From ZC4RG30 sp035556135 (lineage in GTDB: Bacteria; Pseudomonadota; Gammaproteobacteria; Steroidobacterales; Steroidobacteraceae): a DNA stretch of 64,000 nucleotides. The position numbers and the translations under genes were made by a program. The notes below the pieces were generated by a model, which worked only from the letters and a program-made list of their open reading frames with translations, did not search any database and was not told the origin of the DNA. Location of the stretch: positions 1,054,001-1,118,000 of the forward strand of contig DATMFO010000003.1 in NCBI GenBank assembly GCA_035556135.1, read 5' to 3'. Numbering within the stretch: the stretch's first letter is position 1; every line of letters begins with the position of its first letter. Positions 51,045-57,610 of the stretch are shown here, piece after piece.

Positions 51045-52589
51045 TTGGCGGATGCGGAAGCGTTGGAGGCCCTCTCGGACATCGTCGCCGACCTGACCCG
51101 TGACCTGCCGCCCAGGGCCCGCTACCAGCGCCTGCTCGAGGCCCTGATGAGCAGCTTCCCCTGCGATGCCTGCGCCATCCTGCAGTTGAACGGCGACACG
51201 CTGATCCCGCGTGCGGTGCGCGGCCTCAACCCTGACACGCTCGGCCGGCGATTCAACCTCCCCGAACAGGCGCGGCTGGAACAGATCGTGGAAAGCCGCG
51301 GCATCGTGCGCTTCCCCGCCGACCTGCCCCTGCCCGATCCCTACGATGGTCTGTTCGACACCATCGAACATTCCCACTACGTGCACGACTGCATGGGCGC
51401 GCCGCTGCATGTGGATGGCCGTACCTGGGGCGTGGTCACCATGGACGCCCGGCAGGCAGGCCGTTTCGACGAAGTGGACCAGAAGCTGCTCGAGACCTTC
51501 GTTGCGGTCATCGCGGCGAGCATCCGCGCCTCCGAGCTGATCAACGCCCTGGAATCCGACCTCGAACGTCACCAGCTCGTGCAGCAGTCGTGGCTGGCGC
51601 CGACTCCGGAATCCGACCTGCTGGGCGAGAGCCCGCAGATGCAGCGCCTGCGCCATGAGGCCGAGGTGGTGGGCCGGGCCGGCCTGCCGGTGCTGATCCA
51701 GGGAGAGACCGGCACCGGCAAGGAACTGGTGGCGCGCTACATCCACCTGCATTCCCCGCGCGCGCAGCAGCCGCTGGTGCAGGTGAACTGCGCAGCACTG
51801 CCCGAGTCCATCGCCGAGAGCGAACTGTTCGGCCACGTGGCCGGCGCCTTCACCGGCGCAACGCGGGACCGCGCCGGCCGTTTCGAACTGGCCCACCAGG
51901 GCACATTGCTGCTGGATGAGATCGGCGAGCTGCCGCTGACGCTGCAGGCGAAGCTGCTGCGGGTATTGCAGAGTGGCGAGATCCAGCGCGTCGGCAGCGA
52001 CCTGCCGCACCATGTGGATGTGCGCATCATCGCAGCCACCAACCGCAACCTGGCCGAAGAAGTGCGCACCCAGCGCTTCCGCGCCGATCTGTACCACCGG
52101 CTGAGCGTATATCCGCTCAACGTACCGCCACTGCGGGCCCGCGAAGGTGACCTGCCCCAGCTCGCTGGCTTCTTCCTGCAGCGCTGCGAGCGCAAGTTCG
52201 GCCTGCGCGGACTGCGGCTGTCGCCCGACGCCACCAGCTGGCTGCAGAAACATGACTGGCCCGGCAACGTGCGCGAACTGGAGCATGCAATCTCGCGCGC
52301 CGCCGTGCGTGCCCTCGGCGAAGGCCAGGCGCGCGAGCGCGTCATCGAACTGACGCCCCGGCACCTCGGCGCCGACCAATGGTCAGTGCCGCTCGAGGAC
52401 CCTGCCGTTGCCGGCATCACCGAACCCGGAGGCGAGTCAACGCTCAACGAGGCGGTGGAGCACTTCCGCCGCGAGCTGATCCGCCGCCGGCTGCGCAGTC
52501 ACAAGGGCAATCTTTCGGCCACGGCAGCGTCACTGGGTGTGGACAAGGGCAACTTCCACCGCATGGTCAAGCGCATCGGCTTGCGCTGA
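51045..52589 (+). CDS. norR: NorR-type NO-responsive sigma-54 activator
   Basis: 514 residues if the TTG at 51045 is used (GGGAG seven bases upstream); E. coli NorR has 504. GAF domain ~20-170 with PDPYDG and VHDCMGAPL: the Asp pair and Cys116 correspond to ligands of the mononuclear iron that binds NO in NorR. AAA+ domain: Walker A GETGTGKE, sigma-54 contact GAFTGAT, Walker B LLLDEIGEL. A Fis-type helix-turn-helix ends the protein (NLSATAASLGVDKGNFHRMV). It is divergent from nirK, so NO made by NirK would feed back on its own synthesis. Confidence 0.9.
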   Translation: MADAEALEALSDIVADLTRDLPPRARYQRLLEALMSSFPCDACAILQLNGDTLIPRAVRGLNPDTLGRRFNLPEQARLEQIVESRGIVRFPADLPLPDPYDGLFDTIEHSHYVHDCMGAPLHVDGRTWGVVTMDARQAGRFDEVDQKLLETFVAVIAASIRASELINALESDLERHQLVQQSWLAPTPESDLLGESPQMQRLRHEAEVVGRAGLPVLIQGETGTGKELVARYIHLHSPRAQQPLVQVNCAALPESIAESELFGHVAGAFTGATRDRAGRFELAHQGTLLLDEIGELPLTLQAKLLRVLQSGEIQRVGSDLPHHVDVRIIAATNRNLAEEVRTQRFRADLYHRLSVYPLNVPPLRAREGDLPQLAGFFLQRCERKFGLRGLRLSPDATSWLQKHDWPGNVRELEHAISRAAVRALGEGQARERVIELTPRHLGADQWSVPLEDPAVAGITEPGGESTLNEAVEHFRRELIRRRLRSHKGNLSATAASLGVDKGNFHRMVKRIGLR

Positions 52590-52617
52590 GTGACCGGGCG
52601 CACGCTGCTGAATCCCG

Positions 52618-52848
52618 TCACGGCCCATCATCGACGAGCAGGGCCACTGCCCGGCGTGCGAGCGGTGCCACAACAAGCACCACTGGGAAAGCCACAAGCC
52701 AGGCGGTCAGCCAGGCGCTGGTCCACTGACCGGCATAGCTCTCGCTGAAGCCGACAGCCCGCCAGGTCGCAATGCCCGAGACCAGCAGCGACATCAGGCC
52801 CGAGAGGATCAGGCCAAACAGCGCCGGCGCAAGTTTCCTGGGGAACAT
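52618..52848 (-). CDS. DUF2798 family small membrane protein
   Basis: 76 residues, two transmembrane helices (APALFGLILSGLMSLLVSGIA and WLTAWLVAFPVVLVVAPLAR), matching the DUF2798 layout. Function unknown. It lies last in the MerR-controlled run, 26 bp after the flavodoxin-like gene. Confidence 0.75.
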   Translation of the reverse strand: MFPRKLAPALFGLILSGLMSLLVSGIATWRAVGFSESYAGQWTSAWLTAWLVAFPVVLVVAPLARRAVALLVDDGP

Positions 52849-52874
52849 GGCATGCCTCCTGGGCAAGGTGCCGT

Positions 52875-53444
52875 TCAAACCGGAACCATCACGCGGTTGA
52901 GACTGTCGGCGAAGTGCCGGCCGAACATGCGTGCGGTCTTGATATCCCCGGGAACGAAGGAGTCCGCGGGTGCGGAGTGACCCGCCTGCGCCATCAGCCC
53001 CGACCAGGATCCCAGTCGATTGGCGGCCTCGTCGTATGGCACGCCGCTGTGCTGCTCGGGCAGGATGGGATTGCCGACCCACAGCATGCCGTGCTGCATG
53101 CTGAAGACAAACATCGCCAGCAAGGTCGACTGCTTGTCCCCCGATGGCAGCGATGACACGGTGAAGCCGGCGGCCAGCCTCCCCTTCAACTGCTGGGTCC
53201 GCCAGAGCCGGCCGGTGGAATCCATGAACTGCTTGAATGGTCCGGAGACGCCACCCATGTAGGTCGGCGAGCCGAAGATGAAGCCATCGTATTCGACAAG
53301 TTCTCCCGGTGTGCGGGCGATGTCTTCCGCGTGGACCAACTGGACATCGATGTCGTCGGCCTCGGAGGCACCGATATGCACCTGTCGCGCGATGTGGTCC
53401 GTGTGGCCGTGGGCGCTGTGATAGATGATGGCGATTCTGCTCAT
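52875..53444 (-). CDS. flavodoxin-like/WrbA-type NAD(P)H:quinone oxidoreductase
   Basis: 189 residues. FMN loop YHSAHGHTDHIARQV at the N-terminus, then DGFIFGSPTYMGGVSGPFK and SSLPSGDKQSTLLAMFVF, as in WrbA/flavodoxin-fold reductases. It probably carries out two-electron quinone reduction in the cytoplasm. Its start overlaps the DUF2938 stop (ATGA). Control by a redox- or thiol-responding MerR protein would suit it. Confidence 0.85.
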   Translation of the reverse strand: MSRIAIIYHSAHGHTDHIARQVHIGASEADDIDVQLVHAEDIARTPGELVEYDGFIFGSPTYMGGVSGPFKQFMDSTGRLWRTQQLKGRLAAGFTVSSLPSGDKQSTLLAMFVFSMQHGMLWVGNPILPEQHSGVPYDEAANRLGSWSGLMAQAGHSAPADSFVPGDIKTARMFGRHFADSLNRVMVPV

Positions 53445-53935
53445 GTCAGGGTCTCCTTGAGGGTCACGGCAACCAGGTACAAGCCGGTGCCGTACACGGC
53501 ATGGTTGGCCAGGCTGCGCAGGCAGTTCTTCAACGGTGCCGGCGTTTTCAGGGCGAGGAACCCGGCCCCCATGGCCGGCTGCATCACGAACCAGGGTGCC
53601 GCCACGGTGACAACACCGAAGCCAAGGGCCGGCATGAGCGTCGGCTGCCCGAGCCACGCCGTGCCCTGCAAGGCAACCAGCAGCGCCGCATAGACAACCC
53701 CGATGACATAGTGGGTCAGCCAGCCCAGGGCGAGCTCGTTGCGGATGGGCGGTGCCTTGGCGATGGCAGCGTGAGCAAAGCGGCCACGCGCGACATGCCC
53801 CATCCAGCGGCCCACGATGGCGAAGCTGGAGGCAGGTATTCCCAGGCGCGACAACAGCAGCAGCCAGATGTCCATCACCGCAGTGGCCCCGACGCCGATG
53901 AGAAAGATCCGTTCGATGATGTGGAAGGAAGTCAC
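53441..53935 (-). CDS. DUF2938 family membrane protein
   Basis: 164 residues from the GTG at 53935 (GGAG six bases upstream). Four transmembrane helices (IERIFLIGVGATAVMDIWLLL, LTHYVIGVVYAALLVALQGT, PALGFGVVTVAAPWFVMQPA, NHAVYGTGLYLVAVTL). The MDIW, HY and NH positions are conserved in DUF2938. Function unknown. It is the first gene after the MerR-type promoter. Confidence 0.8.
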   Translation of the reverse strand: MTSFHIIERIFLIGVGATAVMDIWLLLLSRLGIPASSFAIVGRWMGHVARGRFAHAAIAKAPPIRNELALGWLTHYVIGVVYAALLVALQGTAWLGQPTLMPALGFGVVTVAAPWFVMQPAMGAGFLALKTPAPLKNCLRSLANHAVYGTGLYLVAVTLKETLT

Positions 53936-53978
53936 TGGAACTCCGCTGGACTGGTTGACACGCCGACCTGTCGAAGAC

Positions 53979-54009
53979 AGCATAGAAGTTGAAGTCAACT
54001 TCAAGTCAA
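53979..54009 (-). promoter_or_regulatory. MerR-family promoter with 19-bp spacer and operator palindrome
   Basis: On the minus strand: -35 TTGACT (54009-54004), a 19-bp spacer, then -10 TATGCT (53984-53979). The spacer holds a perfect 18-base dyad, GAAGTTGA-AG-TCAACTTC (53985-54002). The over-long spacer with the operator inside is the hallmark of promoters that MerR regulators activate by twisting DNA. It drives DUF2938-flavodoxin-DUF2798 and faces the merR gene. Confidence 0.85.
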
Positions 54010-54018
54010 GCGGTTCCC

Positions 54019-54450
54019 ATGGACATCTCCGACGTCGCCAGGAAGTCAGGCGTGGCCGCCTCGGCGCTGCGCTACTACGAACGCAAGGGCCTGATCCACT
54101 CGCTGGCGTCGCAGGGTACCCGGCGCAAGTTCGCGCCAGCGGTGCTGGACCAGCTCGCGCTGATCGCGCTGGGGCAGGCGGCCGGGTTCTCGCTCGACGA
54201 GATCCGGGTGATGCTCACCCCCGGCGGCGAGCCGGACATCGACCGGACCATACTCTCTGCCAAGGCCGATGAGCTCGAACGAATGGTCAAACGGCTCAAG
54301 GCCATGATCCGGGGTCTGCGGCACGCGGCAGCCTGCCCGGCACCGAGCCATGCGGCGTGCCCTTCCTTCCAGCGGCTGCTGAAGGCCGCTTCAGCCGGGG
54401 CACTGGAGAACCGGCAGCAACCGCTCGCACCCCGGCGTAAGTACAAGTAG
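54019..54450 (+). CDS. MerR-family (SoxR-like) transcriptional regulator
   Basis: 143 residues from the ATG at 54019. N-terminal helix-turn-helix and wing (MDISDVARKSGVAASALRYY, ERKGLIHS), dimer helix ~80-110, and three Cys near the C-terminus (HAAACPAP, SHAACPSF). SoxR proteins have a CX2CXCX5C Fe-S cluster near here; this spacing differs (two of the three Cys 8 apart), so a thiol or metal sensor is more likely than a true SoxR cluster. It is next to its predicted operator. Confidence 0.85.
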   Translation: MDISDVARKSGVAASALRYYERKGLIHSLASQGTRRKFAPAVLDQLALIALGQAAGFSLDEIRVMLTPGGEPDIDRTILSAKADELERMVKRLKAMIRGLRHAAACPAPSHAACPSFQRLLKAASAGALENRQQPLAPRRKYK

Positions 54451-54467
54451 CAGTATCCGGGTCCGCG

Positions 54468-54830
54468 GTGGCGGCCGTCAGCCTGCTGGTCGGCGGCATC
54501 GGCATCATGAACATCATGCTGGTGTCGGTGACCGAGCGCACGCGCGAGATCGGCATCAGGCTGGCAGTCGGCGCCATGGAGCGCGACGTGCTCACGCAGT
54601 TCCTGGTGGAGGCCATCGTGCTGAGCTCTCTCGGCGGCATCATCGGCATCGCGCTCGCGCTGGCGGTGTCCTGGGTGCTGGCCTCCAGCATGGGCATCCC
54701 GTTCGTCACCAGCCCTGCCATTATTGCGGTCGCGCTGCTGTTCTCCGGGGCGGTGGGCGTGATCTTCGGGTACTTCCCGGCGCGCAAGGCGGCGCGCCTG
54801 GATCCCATCGAGGCATTACGGCACGAGTAG
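54468..54830 (+). pseudogene. macB C-terminal remnant
   Basis: 120 codons encoding only the end of a MacB-type ABC permease: SLLVGGIGIMNIMLVSVTER, TREIGIRLAVGA, then two transmembrane helices and ARKAARLDPIEALRHE. The ATPase, first transmembrane helix and periplasmic domain (about 500 residues) are missing. Homology starts ~15 bases after the merR stop, so a deletion or mis-join lies at 54451-54467. It is not expected to function. Confidence 0.85.
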
Positions 54831-54839
54831 GACCGCCAA

Positions 54840-55877
54840 TCACTTCTTCCAGCGCATGCCTCTGGTCCTGGTCTTCACGCGCAGGATGTAGCTGTCATTG
54901 GTCATGTACAGGTAGGAGCCATCTGCGCCACCGAAGGCGGTATTGGAGAGGTTCTGGCTGGTCTGCACTTCGATGCGGCCCAGCAGCTTGCCCTGCGGCG
55001 AGATGATGACCACGCCGCCCGGGCCGGAGGACCAGATCGTGCCATCGGCGGACACCTCCAGCCCATCAGGACCACCGTTGCCAGTCAGACCAGCCTGCTG
55101 GGCATTCAGGAGCACACGGCCATTGGCAATCGTGCCGTCCGCCTTGACGTCGAAGGCTTTCCAGATTGGCTGGCGGAAGCTGGACTGGGCGACGTAGAGC
55201 GTCTTCTCGTCGGGCGACAGCCCGACGCCGTTGGGCGCTTCGAATTCGTCGGTCAGCAGGACGACCTCACCGCTGGGACGGATCAGGTATACGCCGTTGA
55301 ATGAAAGCTCCTTGACGGCAGGATCCTGCGGCAGGCCGTAGCTGGGATCGGTGATGTAGAGGTTGCCGTTGGATGCGATCTCGATGTCGTTGGGACTATT
55401 GAACCGCTTGCCCTGGTAGCCGTCGGCCACCGTCTTCTTGCCGTAGCCGGGCTTCATCACTGAAATGCGCCGGTCACCATGCTCGGCAAAATAGATGTTG
55501 CCGTTCTTGTCGACATTGAGGCCGTTGGAACCGCGTTCCCGGCTGTATGTGCCCAGGCCCGTGTAGCCGGAGTGTTCCATGTAGACGACGGGCCTGGTGT
55601 CCTGCCCTTCCACCCACTTGAAGATCCTGTTCTCGGGCACATCGGACCAGATCAGGAATCCGCCGCCAGCGACCGTGCTGTCCTGGACCCAGAGTGGTCC
55701 TTCGGACCAGTTGTAGCCCTCGCTGATGATTTCGATGGGAGCCGTCTCGTCGATCAGGTTCCTCAGCGCGGGGTCGCTGACGGTGATCTTGCCCGTCGTC
55801 CTGTATTTCGGGGCCTCCTGCGCGACCAACGGGCTGGCGGCGAAGAGCGCCAGAAGAGCTACTGCAATCGATCGCAT
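54840..55877 (-). CDS. exported SMP-30/gluconolactonase-family protein
   Basis: 345 residues with a signal peptide (MRSIAVALLALFAASPLVAQ). Six-bladed propeller pattern of the SMP-30/LRE family: ISEGYNWSEGPLWVQDS (metal-ligand Glu), NGLNVDKNGNIYFAEHGDRR, NSPNDIEIASNGNLYITDPS and GGPDGLEVSADGTIWSSG. Family members hydrolyse sugar lactones with a divalent metal. The exported location suggests periplasmic lactone or ester hydrolysis. Confidence 0.88.
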   Translation of the reverse strand: MRSIAVALLALFAASPLVAQEAPKYRTTGKITVSDPALRNLIDETAPIEIISEGYNWSEGPLWVQDSTVAGGGFLIWSDVPENRIFKWVEGQDTRPVVYMEHSGYTGLGTYSRERGSNGLNVDKNGNIYFAEHGDRRISVMKPGYGKKTVADGYQGKRFNSPNDIEIASNGNLYITDPSYGLPQDPAVKELSFNGVYLIRPSGEVVLLTDEFEAPNGVGLSPDEKTLYVAQSSFRQPIWKAFDVKADGTIANGRVLLNAQQAGLTGNGGPDGLEVSADGTIWSSGPGGVVIISPQGKLLGRIEVQTSQNLSNTAFGGADGSYLYMTNDSYILRVKTRTRGMRWKK

Positions 55878-55984
55878 GGTCGGCGTCCTTGATCTGCACG
55901 ACAGGTGTTGAAATGCATCTTGTCGGCGGGGTGGAGTCTTGTCCAGCGCCGGCTAGAACCACCCTCACACCCAGCGAAATGCGA

Positions 55985-56419
55985 TCAACCTCGTGAAACG
56001 CCCACGCCGAAGTGATACACCAGCCGGCCGCCAAGCCATCCGCCCACGGCCATGGCCAGAAAACCCACTAATCCGGCGATGACTGCAGACCGCGGTGGAG
56101 CATCCGATCCGGGCATGCCGCGCAGGACCACACTTGCCAGATACAACAGCCAGGCCATGCCCATGGCTGTGAGGTGCGCGACGGCCGTGTCCGTGCCGGG
56201 ATGCCCGCGCGGCAGGGACGCGAAATCAAAAGCGCCGGCCGCCATTGCAAGGACGGCAGCCAGCAATCCCAGTGCCTGGCAGGCGAAGCTGGCGCTCCAC
56301 CAGATCCCGCTCCCCGTAATGAGGCCACCTGCATCCGTGGCCACGGACAGCGTCCACAGCGCGACCGGAAAATGCACCAGCATCGGGTGCAGGGGATGCC
56401 CGGCCACGCGCAGCGTCAT
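55985..56419 (-). CDS. DUF2231 family membrane protein
   Basis: 144 residues. The opening HPLHPMLVHFPVALW is the DUF2231 signature; four transmembrane helices follow. Function unknown; relatives occur beside cytochromes and metal-resistance genes. It overlaps the upstream small membrane gene by 4 bases (ATGA). Confidence 0.88.
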   Translation of the reverse strand: MTLRVAGHPLHPMLVHFPVALWTLSVATDAGGLITGSGIWWSASFACQALGLLAAVLAMAAGAFDFASLPRGHPGTDTAVAHLTAMGMAWLLYLASVVLRGMPGSDAPPRSAVIAGLVGFLAMAVGGWLGGRLVYHFGVGVSRG

Positions 56420-56769
56420 GACGATGTCCCGAGGACAACGACGAGCAGCAGCAGGAAGGCGGCAACCGCCAGCAAGCCGTGGCCCAGCACCAGGGCGCCG
56501 GGCAGGCGGCGGCGGCGCAGATGGAAACTCAGCAGGCCGAAACCACCAAGGGCGGCCAGCAGGAACAGGCCCAGCGCGATGGCGGGGGTTCCCTCCAGGC
56601 CCGAGCGCAGCACGGCCAGCGACAGGACCACCAGTCCCGATGCCGCGAAAAGTCCGTGCAGGACGGCGAGGACCACGGGCGGCGCTGCACGGCCGCGAAA
56701 ATGCAACACGGCCATGGTGGCGCCCCCGAGGGCCGCCACGGCGAACAGGATGATTGCGGTATTGAACAT
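56416..56769 (-). CDS. small membrane protein (about four TM helices)
   Basis: 117 residues; ATG at 56769 with GGAGG eight bases upstream. Helices at AIILFAVAALGGATMAVLHF, VVLAVLHGLFAASGLVVLSL, ALGLFLLAALGGFGLLSFHL and ALVLGHGLLAVAAFLLLLVV. It is coupled by overlap to the DUF2231 gene, so the two may form one membrane complex. Family not recognised. It is divergent from an ECF sigma factor gene. Confidence 0.75.
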   Translation of the reverse strand: MFNTAIILFAVAALGGATMAVLHFRGRAAPPVVLAVLHGLFAASGLVVLSLAVLRSGLEGTPAIALGLFLLAALGGFGLLSFHLRRRRLPGALVLGHGLLAVAAFLLLLVVVLGTSS

Positions 56770-56825
56770 GAACGTAACCTCCATACTGTTTCCTGACTCC
56801 CGGTAGATGCCGCTGCCGGCCCGGG

Positions 56826-56850
56826 GGTTACCTTCACGGAAGAGGTAACC
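56826..56850. promoter_or_regulatory. GGTTACCT inverted repeat in divergent sigma-factor promoter region
   Basis: GGTTACCT (56826-56833) and AGGTAACC (56843-56850) form an 8-bp dyad with a 9-base centre, between the small membrane protein operon and the ECF sigma gene. A related AGGTTACG lies in the leader of the membrane gene. Operator or hairpin; regulator unknown. Confidence 0.45.
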
Positions 56851-56905
56851 TGCCGTTCGCCATGTGCATCTGCCAGGAGGAAGTTCCTGCTGGAGGGATG
56901 GTCCG

Positions 56906-57610
56906 ATGATCCAGGTAGCGAGGCTGCAGGAGCAGCCGCTTGTCGAGACGCCGCCAGACGAGCATCTGGTGGCACAGATCCGCTGCGGCGACACGGCGGC
57001 ATTCGAGCTGGTCATGCGCCGCTACAACCGCCGGCTGTTCCGCATAACGCGCGGCATCCTGCGCGATGACGGGGAGGCCGAGGATTGTGTCCAGGAGACT
57101 TATGTCCGCGCCTGGTTCGCCATGGCGCAATTCCGCGGGCCGGCCGGTTTCGCCGGCTGGCTGTGCCGGATCGCAACCAACGAGGCGCTGATGCGCCGTC
57201 GCCGGCTTGCCAGGCGCTGGAGTGTGGTCAGTTCAACCGGAGATGAGGCGGCAGGGGCTGTGCGACCGGAGGACATCCAGTCCCCGGCCCCGGGTCCGGC
57301 CGCACAACTGCACGAGCGACAGATCCGCCAGTTGCTCGAGGCCGCGATCGACAAGCTGCCGGATGGTTGCCGGGATGCATTCGTCTTCCGCGAAGTGGAG
57401 CAGATGACCGTGGCGGAGACTGCCCGTTGCCTTGGCATCGAGGAAGGCGCCGTGAAGACACGCGTTCACCGGGCGCGCAAGCTTTTGCAGCGCAGCCTTC
57501 GGGATGAACTGTCGACGGTGCTGAGTGGTGCCTTCGAATTCGCCGGCGACCGTTGCGACCGGCTGGTGGCGGGCGTGTTCAGGCGCATCAATGCCGCCGC
57601 GTCAGGATGA
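56906..57610 (+). CDS. ECF-family RNA polymerase sigma factor
   Basis: 234 residues from the ATG at 56906 (GGAGGGA upstream). Region 2 (FELVMRRYNRRLFRITRGIL, RDDGEAEDCVQETYVRAWFA) and region 4 (LPDGCRDAFVFREVEQMTVAETA, GAVKTRVHRARKLLQ) are complete. It directs RNA polymerase to its own promoter set. No anti-sigma gene follows; the divergent membrane proteins are the only candidates for signal transfer. Its end overlaps the convergent ATPase gene by 23 bases. Confidence 0.92.
   Translation: MIQVARLQEQPLVETPPDEHLVAQIRCGDTAAFELVMRRYNRRLFRITRGILRDDGEAEDCVQETYVRAWFAMAQFRGPAGFAGWLCRIATNEALMRRRRLARRWSVVSSTGDEAAGAVRPEDIQSPAPGPAAQLHERQIRQLLEAAIDKLPDGCRDAFVFREVEQMTVAETARCLGIEEGAVKTRVHRARKLLQRSLRDELSTVLSGAFEFAGDRCDRLVAGVFRRINAAASG

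Noticed and set aside
54019..54450. Calling the MerR-family gene soxR.
   Set aside because: The cysteine spacing does not fit the CX2CXCX5C iron-sulfur motif, so only the family was assigned.
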